The translations under genes were made by a program, and so were the position numbers. This document shows, piece by piece, positions 8,723-17,310 of a stretch of 64,000 nucleotides of DNA. The notes under the pieces are model-generated. The model made no database searches, was not told the origin of the DNA, and saw nothing but the letters and a program-made list of their open reading frames with translations. The stretch is from contig CP109468.1 of assembly GCA_036227345.1 (NCBI GenBank), forward strand, positions 3,720,001-3,784,000, read 5' to 3'. Source of the stretch: Streptomyces sp. NBC_01463. GTDB taxonomy: Bacteria > Actinomycetota > Actinomycetes > Streptomycetales > Streptomycetaceae. Every line of letters begins with the position of its first letter. Position 1 is the first letter of the stretch.

Positions 8723-10090
8723 ATGCGACGCAAGGCATTCGGCGCACTGTCCGGCGCCGCGCTGCTCGTCACCCTCACCGCGGGCTGCGGCGGCGGGGCG
8801 AACGCGGACGACAGCGGCACGGTCACGGTGACCGTCGGCTACCAGTCCCGGACGATCAACACCGTCACGGCCGGCACCCTGCTGCGTTCCCTCGGCTACT
8901 TCGAGGACGAGCTGCGCAGCCGCGGGAAGCGGGACGGTGTGACGTACAGGGTGAAGTGGCAGGACTACGCCACCGGCGCCCCGATCACCGCGCAGATGAC
9001 CGCGGGAAAGATCGACATCGGCTCGATGGGCGACTTCCCGCTGCTGATCAACGCGGCCCGCGGCACGCAGCTCGACCGCCCCACCCGGCTCGTCTCGGTC
9101 ACCGGGTACAACCTGGCGGGCGGTCTCAACACCGTGGTCACCGCGCCGGACTCGAAGCTGGACTCGCTGACCGACCTGCGCGGCAGGAAGGTCTCCACGA
9201 GCGTCGGCTCGGCGGCCGACGGCACCCTCGTCCGCGCCCTCCAGCAGGCCGGTCTCGACCCGGAGAAGGACATCCGCAAGCTCAACCAGCAGCCGGCGGT
9301 GGGCGCTTCGGCACTCCAGGCGGGCAGCGCGGACGCCCTGTCGCAGTTCGTGGCGTGGCCCGGGCTGCTCGCCTTCCAGGGCCGGGCGAAGGCGCTGTAC
9401 GACGGCGCCGAGCTGAAGCTGCCGACCTTCCACGGGGTCACGGTCCGCCAGGACTTCGCGAAGAAGCGGCCGGCGGTGGTGGAGGACTTCCTGCGCGCCC
9501 AGGGGCGGGCGACCGACTATCTGCACGAGCACCCGGTGGCGGCGTCCGAGTCGGTCGCGAAGGCCACCGGGCTGCCGGCCGAGGTCGTCCACCTCTACAA
9601 CGGCGCCCAGGGCATCGCCACCTTCGACACCACGCTGAAGCCCGCCCTGATCGCGGCGCTGAAGAAGGACGTCCCGGTGCTGCGCTCGGCGAAGCTCGTC
9701 GGTGATGTCGACGTGGACGCGTTCGTCGACGACAGCTATGTGAAGCGGGTGTACGGCTCCGGCTACGCGAAGGCCCTGGCCGCGGGTCCGCCCGCCCGGC
9801 GCGGCGGCGAGGTGTGGCTGAAGGGGAAGGACACCACGACGGCGTTCGCCGGCTCCGCCGAACTGCTGCGGTACGTGGCCGCGCACCGCGACGCGGTCCG
9901 GGCGGCGTACGTCCCCGACGCGTCCACCGGCACCCTGTGGTTCGCGGACCGGGCGGTGTGGGTCGCCGACGGGGACGCGCTGCGCCCGTACGTCACCGGC
10001 TCGGCCGCCCGCGCCGACGTGAAGGCCCACCCGGGCGCCCGCACGGTCCCGTACGCCACCGCGCTGAGCCTGGCCCGGTCCGCGTCATGA
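8723..10090 (+). CDS. ABC transporter substrate-binding lipoprotein with NosL-like tail
   Basis: A 455-residue lipoprotein with a lipobox LTAGC near residue 22. Residues about 35-350 are a periplasmic-binding domain of the SsuA/TauA/NMT1 type (ITAQMTAGKIDIGSMGDFPL; DLRGRKVSTSVGSAADGTL), the class that binds sulfonates, taurine or nitrate. After about residue 365 there is an extra part (AFAGSAELLRYVAAHRDAVR, AAYVPDASTGTLWFADRAVW, ending HPGARTVPYATALSLA) whose pattern resembles the C-terminal half of NosL copper-chaperone domains but without their Cys/Met ligands. Such a tail is not usual in SsuA-type proteins. The stop overlaps the permease start (ATGA). The operon partners are redox proteins, so the ligand is likely an organosulfur compound or another reducible anion. 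Confidence 0.82.
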   Translation: MRRKAFGALSGAALLVTLTAGCGGGANADDSGTVTVTVGYQSRTINTVTAGTLLRSLGYFEDELRSRGKRDGVTYRVKWQDYATGAPITAQMTAGKIDIGSMGDFPLLINAARGTQLDRPTRLVSVTGYNLAGGLNTVVTAPDSKLDSLTDLRGRKVSTSVGSAADGTLVRALQQAGLDPEKDIRKLNQQPAVGASALQAGSADALSQFVAWPGLLAFQGRAKALYDGAELKLPTFHGVTVRQDFAKKRPAVVEDFLRAQGRATDYLHEHPVAASESVAKATGLPAEVVHLYNGAQGIATFDTTLKPALIAALKKDVPVLRSAKLVGDVDVDAFVDDSYVKRVYGSGYAKALAAGPPARRGGEVWLKGKDTTTAFAGSAELLRYVAAHRDAVRAAYVPDASTGTLWFADRAVWVADGDALRPYVTGSAARADVKAHPGARTVPYATALSLARSAS

Positions 10091-10953
10091 GCGGCCGGTG
10101 GTCCCTCGTGCGCCGGGCGCTCTCGCTCGTCGCGGCGCTCGCCCTGTGGCAGGCGCTGACCTCCTACGACATCAACGTGTGGCTGCGCTTCGAGCAGTTC
10201 CCCACGGTGACGGAGGTGGCCCGCGCCTACGCGGACCGGATCACGGGCGACACGTACTGGCAGGACCTCACCGACAGCCTGACCAGGATCGTCACCGGGT
10301 TCACGCTGGCCGCCGTCCTCGGCGTCACCGTCGGCACGGCCGTCGCCCGCTCGCGGCTCGCCGCCGATCTGCTCGGCCCGGTCCTCGAAGTGCTGCGCCC
10401 CGTCCCGGCGATCGCGCTCGTCCCGGTCGCGATCCTGCTCTTCCCCAGCAACGAGCAGGGCATCGTCTTCATCACCTGCACCGCGGCGTTCTTCCCCGTC
10501 ATGGTCTCCACCCGGCACGCGGTGCGGGCGCTCACACCGGTGTGGGAGGAGGCCGTGCTGACGATGGGCGGCGGACGGTGGCGGATCCTGTGGTCCGTCG
10601 TGCTGCCCGGCGCGCTCCCCGGCATCCTCGGCGGTCTGTCCGTCGGCATCGGGGTGTCGTGGATCTGCGTGATCTCCGCCGAGATGATCTCCGGCGAGTA
10701 CGGGGTCGGTTACCGCACCTGGCAGGACTACACGGTCGTCGACTACCCGGGCGTCTTCGTCGGCATGGCCACCATCGGCCTGCTCGGCTGGCTGACCTCC
10801 ACGGCCGTGGAACTGCTCGGCCGCAGGCTGACCCGCTGGCTGCCGCGTACGGAGAACCGCCCGGCCGCTCCGGTACGCCGCCGGCCCGCACCGGCGGCGG
10901 CCGCCGTCCTCCCGGCCCGTGCGGCACAGGAACAGGAACGGGTGCGCTCATGA
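10087..10953 (+). CDS. ABC transporter permease (SsuC/TauC type)
   Basis: A 288-residue inner-membrane permease with about six hydrophobic segments and the BPD inner-membrane motif EEAVLTMGGGRWRILWSVVLP, the EAA loop that contacts the ATPase. It starts inside the stop of the binding-protein gene and its own stop overlaps the ATPase start (ATGA), so the three transporter genes are coupled. The last 35 residues form an Ala/Pro/Arg-rich cytoplasmic tail (PVRRRPAPAAAAVLPARAAQ) that is longer than in typical SsuC. It belongs to the sulfonate/nitrate/taurine importer group. Confidence 0.9.
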   Translation: MSGRWSLVRRALSLVAALALWQALTSYDINVWLRFEQFPTVTEVARAYADRITGDTYWQDLTDSLTRIVTGFTLAAVLGVTVGTAVARSRLAADLLGPVLEVLRPVPAIALVPVAILLFPSNEQGIVFITCTAAFFPVMVSTRHAVRALTPVWEEAVLTMGGGRWRILWSVVLPGALPGILGGLSVGIGVSWICVISAEMISGEYGVGYRTWQDYTVVDYPGVFVGMATIGLLGWLTSTAVELLGRRLTRWLPRTENRPAAPVRRRPAPAAAAVLPARAAQEQERVRS

Positions 10954-11687
10954 TCACCGAATCCCACGGCGTCCGGCTCACCCTGCGCGGCGCCACGCTC
11001 GGCCGGGCCGGGGTGCCCGTCCTGGACGGGGTCGACCTCGACGTCGTCCCCGGCGAGATCCTCACCGTCGTCGGCCCGTCCGGCTGCGGGAAGTCCACCC
11101 TGCTGCGCACCCTGGCCGGGCTGCTGCCCGCGCTCGGCGGCGAGGTGAGCCAGGACGGCGAGCCCGTCACCGCGCCCTGCGCCGAGCGGGCCCTCGTCTT
11201 CCAGGACGACGCGCTGCTGCCCTGGCGCACGGTCCGCGCCAACGTGGAACTGCCGCTCGCCATCCAAGGGGCGGGGCGCGGCGAACGCCGGGAACGGGCC
11301 GCGTCCTGGCTGGCCCGGGTCGGTCTGGAGGAGCACGCGGCGAAGCTCCCGCACCGGATCTCGGGCGGTCAGCGCCAGCGCGTCCAGCTGGCCCGGGCGC
11401 TGGCCGCCGGGCCGCGCGCGGTCCTGATGGACGAGCCGTTCGGCGCGCTGGACGCCCAGACCAGGGCCGGGATGCAGCAGCTGCTCGTCGATGTGCTGCG
11501 GGGCACCGGCGCCACGGTCGTGTTCGTCACGCACGACGTGGACGAGGCGCTGTTCCTCGGCGACCGCGTCGCGCTGCTCTCCACCGGACGGGTGCTGCCC
11601 GTGCCGCGCCCGCGCGAGCGCGCCGCCCACACCGATCCGGCGACGGTCGCGCTGCGCCGCGAGGTCCTGGAATCCCTCACCTCTTGA
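10950..11687 (+). CDS. ABC transporter ATP-binding protein (SsuB/TauB type)
   Basis: A 245-residue ATPase of the nitrate/sulfonate/taurine importer class. Walker A is GPSGCGKST, the Q-loop region is VFQDDALLPWRTVRANVELP, the signature is ISGGQRQRVQLARAL, Walker B is VLMDEPFGALD, and the switch His is in VFVTHDVDEAL. The Q-loop with LLPW is typical of SsuB/TauB/NrtD proteins. ATG at 10950 overlaps the permease stop. It lies 26 bases before the flavoprotein start, so the transporter and the oxidoreductase are one transcription unit. Confidence 0.92.
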   Translation: MITESHGVRLTLRGATLGRAGVPVLDGVDLDVVPGEILTVVGPSGCGKSTLLRTLAGLLPALGGEVSQDGEPVTAPCAERALVFQDDALLPWRTVRANVELPLAIQGAGRGERRERAASWLARVGLEEHAAKLPHRISGGQRQRVQLARALAAGPRAVLMDEPFGALDAQTRAGMQQLLVDVLRGTGATVVFVTHDVDEALFLGDRVALLSTGRVLPVPRPRERAAHTDPATVALRREVLESLTS

Positions 11688-11713
11688 ACTCCCCTCTCCC
11701 GAAAGGCCCTCCC

Positions 11714-14434
11714 GTGCAGATCCCCGCCCTCGCCGACGCCGAGGAACTCTCCTGCGACGTGCTGGTCGTCGGCGGCGGCACGGCCGGCACGATGGCGGCC
11801 CTCACCGCCGCCGAGCGCGGCGCCTCGGTCCTCCTCCTGGAGAAGGCGCACGTGCGTCACTCCGGCGCCCTCGCCATGGGCATGGACGGCGTGAACAACG
11901 CCGTGATCCCCGGCCGCGCCGAACCCGACGACTACGTCGCCGAGATCACCCGCGCCAACGACGGAATCGTCGACCAGTCCACCGTCCGGCAGACCGCGAC
12001 GCGCGGCTTCGCGATGGTGCGGCGGCTGGAGTCGTACGGGGTGAAGTTCGAGAAGGACGAGCACGGCGAGTACGCGGTCCGCCAGGTCCACCGCTCCGGC
12101 TCGTACGTGCTGCCGATGCCCGAGGGCAAGGACGTGAAGAAGGTCCTCTACCGGCAGCTGCGCCGCCGCGAGATGCGCGAACGCATCCGGATCGAGAACC
12201 GCGTCATGCCCGTGCGCATCCTCACCGGCGACGACGGCCGGGCGATCGGCGCGGCCGGCTTCAACACCCGCACCGGGCAGTTCGTGACGGTCCGCGCGGG
12301 CGCCGTCATCCTCGCGACCGGCGCCTGCGGCCGCCTCGGCCTGCCCGCCTCCGGCTACCTCTACGGTACGTACGAGAACCCGACCAACGCGGGCGACGGC
12401 TATGCCATGGCGTACCACGCGGGCGCCGAACTGACCGGCATCGAGTGCTTCCAGATCAACCCGCTGATCAAGGACTACAACGGCCCGGCCTGCGCGTACG
12501 TCGCCAACCCCTTCGGCGGCTACCAGGTCAACCGGCACGGCGAACGCTTCGTGGACTCCGACTACTGGTCCGGGCAGATGATGGCCGAGTTCGCGGCGGA
12601 GGTCGCCTCCGACCGCGGGCCGGTCTACCTGAAGCTGAGCCACCTCCCGGAGGAGTCCGTCAGCGCGCTGGAGACGATCCTGCACTCCACCGAGCGGCCC
12701 ACCCGCGGCACCTTCCACTCCGGACGCGGCCACGACTACCGCACCCATGACATCGAGATGCACATCTCCGAGATCGGCCTGTGCGGCGGCCACTCCGCCT
12801 CCGGCGTCCGCGTCGACGACCACGCCCGCACCACCGTGGACCGGCTCTACGCGGCGGGCGACCTGGCCTGCGTCCCGCACAACTACATGATCGGCGCGTT
12901 CGTCTTCGGCGATCTTGCGGGCGAGGACGCGGCCCGTTTCACGGCGTACGAGGGCGAGTTGCCGGCCGAGCAGCTGCGCGCGGCCCACGAGCTGGTCTAC
13001 CGGCCGCTGCGCAACCCGGACGGGCCGCCGCAGCCGCAGGTCGAGTACAAGCTGCGCCGCTTCGTGAACGACTACGTGGCCCCGCCGAAGTCGGGCGCCC
13101 GGCTCGGGATCGCCCTGGAGTCCTTCGAGCGGATGCGCACGGACCTCGCGGAGATGGGTGCGAAGACCCCGCACGAGCTGATGCGGTGCGCGGAGGTGTC
13201 GTTCATCCGGGACTGCGCGGAGATGGCGGCACGCTCCTCGCTGGCCCGCACGGAGTCCCGCTGGGGCCTCTACCACGAGCGTACGGACCATCCGGAGCGG
13301 GACGACACGGACTGGTTCCACCACCTGGACCTGTACAAGTCTGCGTCCGGGGCGATGGAGTTCACCGCCCGCCCGGTGGCTCCCTACCTGGTCCCGGTGG
13401 AGGGCTTCGCCCCGGCCGGGGGGCCCGTGCGGCGGATCGGCGAGGTGGAGCCGGAGGGGGTGGGGACGGCGGGGGCGCGGGACGCGGCGCCGGTGTCCGG
13501 CTCCGCGCGCAGGGCCTCTCCCGCCGCGGGCGGTGTCGCCCCCTCCACCTCGCCGCGCATCCTGGAGCTGCTGGCCCTGGCCGAGGGCGAACCCGAACTG
13601 GCGGCCCTCGCCCCCTACCTGGCCGATCCCGACCCGGCCGTCCGCCGGGCCGCCGTCGCCGCGCTGACCGAGTCGACCCCGCCGGGCGCGGGCCCCGCCC
13701 TGGCGGGGGCGCTCGCCGATCCGGCCGTGGCCGTACGGGCGGCCGTCGCGGCGTCCCTGCGCGAACTGGTCGAGGTGCTGGAGCCCGCGCCCGCCCTGCG
13801 CACGCCCTTGGTCACCGCCCTCTCCTCGGCCGACCCGGTGGTCCGCGCCGCCGCCCTCGACACGTTGCGCGCGCTGCGGCTCGGGGACGCGGAGCTGTAC
13901 GCCGGCACGCTGGACGACCCGGATCTCGATGTGCGGGTCGAGACGGTCCGGGCCCTGGTGTCCGTGGACGCGGTGGAAGGGCTGGTACGCGCGGCCGCCG
14001 ACCCGGCCCGCGAGGTGCGGGTGGCGGTGGCGAAGGGGCTCGCCGCCGTCCGCTCCCCCGCCCCGGCCCCCCTCGACCCGCTGCTGGACGACCCGGACGC
14101 GCTGGTCCGGGCGGCGGCGCTGGCCGCGCTCGCGGGGACGGGGTGCCCGCCCTCGTACGCCGAGCGGGCGGTGGCCGCGCTGACCGACCCGGCCTGGCGG
14201 GTACGCGCGGGCGCGGCGACGGCCCTGTCCTCGGCGGACCCGGACCGGGCGGTCACCCCGCTGGCCGAGGCGCTCGACGACCCGAACGCCGATGTCCGCA
14301 AGGCGGCGGTGCTGGCACTGCTGCGTCACCCGGGCGACTCGGCGGCGCGGAAGGCCCTGGCGGGGGCGGTCACGGATGCGGACGCGGATGTGCGGGCGTA
14401 TGCGGGGCGGGGGGTGGGGGTCAACGGCGCGTGA
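11714..14434 (+). CDS. AprA-like FAD flavoprotein fused to HEAT repeats
   Basis: A 906-residue two-part protein. Residues about 1-590 are a fumarate-reductase/succinate-dehydrogenase/AprA-type flavoprotein: dinucleotide-binding VLVVGGGTAGTMAAL near 16-30, LLLEKAHVRHSGALAMGMDG, and RLYAAGDLACVPHNYMIGAF closing the FAD site. An acidic linker follows, then from about residue 615 to the end at least nine HEAT-like repeats of about 30 residues, each with a D-P-x-x-x-V-R-x-A core (DPDPAVRRAAVAAL, DPAVAVRAAVAASL, DDPNADVRKAAVLAL). With the upstream AprB-like ferredoxin it resembles a heterodimeric adenylylsulfate-reductase-type enzyme; the HEAT solenoid probably docks a partner. The GTG at 11714 is preceded by GAAAGG. 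True substrate unknown; redox transformation of the imported organosulfur or oxyanion compound is the working inference. Confidence 0.82.
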   Translation: MQIPALADAEELSCDVLVVGGGTAGTMAALTAAERGASVLLLEKAHVRHSGALAMGMDGVNNAVIPGRAEPDDYVAEITRANDGIVDQSTVRQTATRGFAMVRRLESYGVKFEKDEHGEYAVRQVHRSGSYVLPMPEGKDVKKVLYRQLRRREMRERIRIENRVMPVRILTGDDGRAIGAAGFNTRTGQFVTVRAGAVILATGACGRLGLPASGYLYGTYENPTNAGDGYAMAYHAGAELTGIECFQINPLIKDYNGPACAYVANPFGGYQVNRHGERFVDSDYWSGQMMAEFAAEVASDRGPVYLKLSHLPEESVSALETILHSTERPTRGTFHSGRGHDYRTHDIEMHISEIGLCGGHSASGVRVDDHARTTVDRLYAAGDLACVPHNYMIGAFVFGDLAGEDAARFTAYEGELPAEQLRAAHELVYRPLRNPDGPPQPQVEYKLRRFVNDYVAPPKSGARLGIALESFERMRTDLAEMGAKTPHELMRCAEVSFIRDCAEMAARSSLARTESRWGLYHERTDHPERDDTDWFHHLDLYKSASGAMEFTARPVAPYLVPVEGFAPAGGPVRRIGEVEPEGVGTAGARDAAPVSGSARRASPAAGGVAPSTSPRILELLALAEGEPELAALAPYLADPDPAVRRAAVAALTESTPPGAGPALAGALADPAVAVRAAVAASLRELVEVLEPAPALRTPLVTALSSADPVVRAAALDTLRALRLGDAELYAGTLDDPDLDVRVETVRALVSVDAVEGLVRAAADPAREVRVAVAKGLAAVRSPAPAPLDPLLDDPDALVRAAALAALAGTGCPPSYAERAVAALTDPAWRVRAGAATALSSADPDRAVTPLAEALDDPNADVRKAAVLALLRHPGDSAARKALAGAVTDADADVRAYAGRGVGVNGA

Positions 14435-14520
14435 CTCGTTCACACGTTCAGGCAGGCCCGAGCCGGTTCCGTGCGGATACGCTGGACGGACCCGCCAGAC
14501 TCCGGCCCATGGGAGCACTG

Positions 14521-15129
14521 ATGAGCGTCGAACCCGAGGCCCCCGAGCCGCGGTGGGTGGTTCCGCCCGTGGGCGGCTGGACCGCCGATGACCTGGACAC
14601 ACTCCCGAATCTGCCTCCGCACACGGAGCTGATCGACGGGAGCTTGGTTTTCGTGAGTCCGCAGACCGTTTTCCACGAGCGCGCGATCGACTACCTGAAA
14701 TGGCAGTTGCAGTCGCTGGCACCGCTCGATCTGGAGGTCTTCCGGGAATTCACCATCGACGTCGACTTCCAGAACCGGCCCGAACCCGATGTGGTCGTCG
14801 TCCGCGGCGACGCGGTCGAGAGTCTGCGGCAGACCCGGTTCCCCGCGAGCAGCGTGCTGCTCGCGATCGAGGTCGTGTCCGACGAGTCCGTCACCCGTGA
14901 CCGGGAGACCAAGCCCGTGAAGTACGCACGGGCGAGGATCCCGCACTACTGGCGGGTGGAGAACCAGGACGGCCGTGCGGTCGTCTACGTCTTCGAGCTG
15001 GAGCCGGCGACCGGGGCCTACACCTCCACCGGCATCTTCCACGACCGGATGAAGGTCTCTGCGCCCTTCCCCGTCGATCTCGACCTCACCGCGATCGTCT
15101 CGCGCCGCCGGGCGGCGGACCCGCAGTAG
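14521..15129 (+). CDS. Uma2-family (DUF820) putative endonuclease
   Basis: A 202-residue PD-(D/E)XK-fold protein of the Uma2 family. The core is visible: HTELIDGSLVFVSPQTVFHE, then PEPDVVVVRGDAVESL with the PD motif, then LLAIEVVSDESVTRDRETKP giving the E-x-V half and the downstream Lys. Streptomyces genomes carry many solitary copies whose function is unproven; nuclease activity is inferred from fold only. ATG at 14521 is chosen over an ATG 12 bases earlier because GGGAG lies 5-9 bases upstream. It converges on recQ and shows no operon partner. Confidence 0.85.
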   Translation: MSVEPEAPEPRWVVPPVGGWTADDLDTLPNLPPHTELIDGSLVFVSPQTVFHERAIDYLKWQLQSLAPLDLEVFREFTIDVDFQNRPEPDVVVVRGDAVESLRQTRFPASSVLLAIEVVSDESVTRDRETKPVKYARARIPHYWRVENQDGRAVVYVFELEPATGAYTSTGIFHDRMKVSAPFPVDLDLTAIVSRRRAADPQ

Positions 15130-15153
15130 ATCCGCCGTACCCCCGCCCCAGCC

Positions 15154-17175
15154 TCACTCGTACTCCGGCGGTTCCTCGTCCCAGCCGAACTCCGGGTCGG
15201 CTGCCGGGGCTGCGGCCGGGGTTGTCACCCGGGCCGGGGCGGCAGGGGCCGAGGCGGGGGCCGCCTCCGGGGCCGCGGGTGCCGCTTCGTCCGGGAGACC
15301 GGCCAGCACCTCCAGCACGCCCTCCCCGTACGTCGCCAGCTTCTTCTCGCCCAGTCCGCTGATCCCGCCCAGCTCGCCGAGCGACGACGGGCGCAGGGTC
15401 GCGATCTCGCGCAGCGTCGCGTCGTGGAAGATCACATACGCGGGCAGGCCCAGCTCCTTGGCCTGGGCGCCGCGCCAGGCGCGCAGGGCCTCGAAGACCG
15501 GGAGTGCCTCCGGCGGGAGTTCGGCGACGGCCGCCGAGGACTTCGCCTTCCGCTCGCCCTTCGAGGAGGAGCGGGACGACGTGGGCTTCTTCGGCTCCTT
15601 GCGCAGCAGCACCTCGCGCTCCCGGCCGAGCACGGTGCCGCTCTCCTCCGTGAGCACCAGCGTGCCGTACTCGCCCTCCACGGCGATCAGGCCCTGGGCC
15701 AGCAGCTGCCGGACCACGCCCCGCCATTCCGCCTCGGCCAGCTCCTCACCGATGCCGAACACCGAGAGCTGGTCGTGGTCGAACTGGATGACCTTCGCCG
15801 TCTTGCGGCCCAGCAGGATGTCGATGACCTGGCCGGCGCCGAACTTCTGCCCGCGCTCCCGCTTCAGCCGGACCACCGTCGACAGCAGCTTCTGGGAGAC
15901 CACCGTGCCGTCCCAGGTCTCGGGCGGGGTCAGACAGGTGTCGCAGTTGCCGCAGGCGGCGGTGACGGGGTCCTGGCCGAAGTACGTCAGCAGCTGGGCC
16001 CGGCGGCATTCGACGGTCTCGCACAGCGCCAGCATGGAGTCCAGGTGGGCGGCGGCCCGGCGGCGGAACGCCTCGTCGCCCTCGCCGCCCTGGATGAGCT
16101 TGCGCTGCTGGACGACGTCCTGGAGTCCGTACGCCATCCAGGCCGTGGACGGGGCTCCGTCACGCCCGGCGCGGCCCGTCTCCTGGTAGTAGCCCTCGAC
16201 GGACTTCGGCAGGTCGAGGTGGGCGACGAAGCGGACGTCCGGCTTGTCGATGCCCATGCCGAAGGCGATCGTCGCGACGACGACGAGCCCCTCCTCGCGC
16301 AGGAAGCGGGACTGGTGGACCGCGCGCGTGCCCGCGTCGAGACCCGCGTGGTACGGGACGGCCTCGATGCCGTTGCGGCAGAGGTACTCGGCGGTCTTCT
16401 CCGTGGAGTTGCGCGAGAGGCAGTAGACGATGCCCGCGTCGCCGGCGTGCTCCTCCTGGAGGAAGGTCAGCAGCTGCTTCTTCGGGTCGGACTTCCCCAC
16501 GATGCGGTACTGGATGTTGGGCCGGTCGAAGCTGGCCACGAAGTGCCTGGCGTCGGGCATGCCCAGGCGCTGGGTGATCTCGCGGTGCGTGGCATCGGTC
16601 GCCGTGGCCGTCAGGGCGATGCGCGGGACGTCGGGCCAGCGCTCGCCCAGCACGGACAGGGCCAGGTAGTCGGGGCGGAAGTCGTGGCCCCACTGGGCGA
16701 CGCAGTGCGCCTCGTCGATCGCGAAGACGGAGATCTCGCCCCGGGAGAGCAGCCCGAGCGTGGAGTCCAGGCGCAGCCGCTCCGGGGCCAGGTAGAGCAG
16801 GTCCAGCTCGCCGGCCACGAACTGGGCCTCCATCGAGCGGCGCTCGTCGAAGTCCTGCGTGGAGTTGATGAACCCGGCCCGCACGCCGAGCGCGCGCAGC
16901 GCGTCGACCTGGTCCTGCATCAGGGCGATCAGCGGGGAGATCACGATGCCCGTGCCCCGTCTGACCAGGGACGGGATCTGGTAGCAGAGGGACTTCCCGC
17001 CACCGGTCGGCATGAGCACGACGGCGTCGCCGCCCGCCACCACATGGTCGACGACCGCTTCCTGCTCGCCGCGGAACGTCTCGTACCCGAAGACCCGGTG
17101 CAGCGTCTGCCGCGCATCGCTCTCGGTCACGTCCGTGGTCATGTCCGTCACACCTGTCCCGCCCGTCATGCTCAT
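15154..17175 (-). CDS. recQ: ATP-dependent DNA helicase RecQ
   Basis: A 673-residue 3'-5' DNA helicase used in recombination and repair. Motif I is [18 protein letters not shown], motif II is [16 protein letters not shown] (DEAH), motif VI is [10 protein letters not shown], followed by the RecQ zinc-binding cysteines (CETVECRR and CGNCDTC), a winged-helix RQC domain, and an HRDC domain near residues 535-615 ([20 protein letters not shown]). The last 50 residues are an Ala/Pro-rich tail ending in an acidic cap. ATG at 17175 is used because GGGGGA precedes it; the frame remains open upstream without a better site. It reads in the same direction as nuoN but is separated by a strong hairpin. Confidence 0.93.
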   Translation of the reverse strand: MSMTGGTGVTDMTTDVTESDARQTLHRVFGYETFRGEQEAVVDHVVAGGDAVVLMPTGGGKSLCYQIPSLVRRGTGIVISPLIALMQDQVDALRALGVRAGFINSTQDFDERRSMEAQFVAGELDLLYLAPERLRLDSTLGLLSRGEISVFAIDEAHCVAQWGHDFRPDYLALSVLGERWPDVPRIALTATATDATHREITQRLGMPDARHFVASFDRPNIQYRIVGKSDPKKQLLTFLQEEHAGDAGIVYCLSRNSTEKTAEYLCRNGIEAVPYHAGLDAGTRAVHQSRFLREEGLVVVATIAFGMGIDKPDVRFVAHLDLPKSVEGYYQETGRAGRDGAPSTAWMAYGLQDVVQQRKLIQGGEGDEAFRRRAAAHLDSMLALCETVECRRAQLLTYFGQDPVTAACGNCDTCLTPPETWDGTVVSQKLLSTVVRLKRERGQKFGAGQVIDILLGRKTAKVIQFDHDQLSVFGIGEELAEAEWRGVVRQLLAQGLIAVEGEYGTLVLTEESGTVLGREREVLLRKEPKKPTSSRSSSKGERKAKSSAAVAELPPEALPVFEALRAWRGAQAKELGLPAYVIFHDATLREIATLRPSSLGELGGISGLGEKKLATYGEGVLEVLAGLPDEAAPAAPEAAPASAPAAPARVTTPAAAPAADPEFGWDEEPPEYE

Positions 17176-17251
17176 CGCTCTGTTCCCCCGACGACTGGTC
17201 CCGTTCTGTCCCCGTGCTCTCCCCTGCCACGATAGGCGCCGCCTACGACAA

Positions 17252-17286
17252 CGCCGGACGGGCTTGACTTCCAAGCCCGTCCGGCG
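17252..17286 (-). terminator. Terminator of the nuo operon
   Basis: A perfect 15-bp stem (left arm CGCCGGACGGGCTTG at 17252-17266, loop of 5 bases, exact complement at 17272-17286) lies 25 bases beyond the nuoN stop. It ends the 16-kb complex I transcript before recQ. The stem shares the CCGGACGGGCT core with the repeats at 59318-59492, so it belongs to a recurrent Streptomyces terminator type. Confidence 0.85.
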
Positions 17287-17310
17287 CTGTCGATGCGGTG
17301 GTGCGTCCGG

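Noticed and set aside
14521..15129. Uma2 nuclease as part of a defence island
   Set aside because: Neighbours are metabolic genes and RecQ; no restriction, toxin or other defence genes are adjacent.
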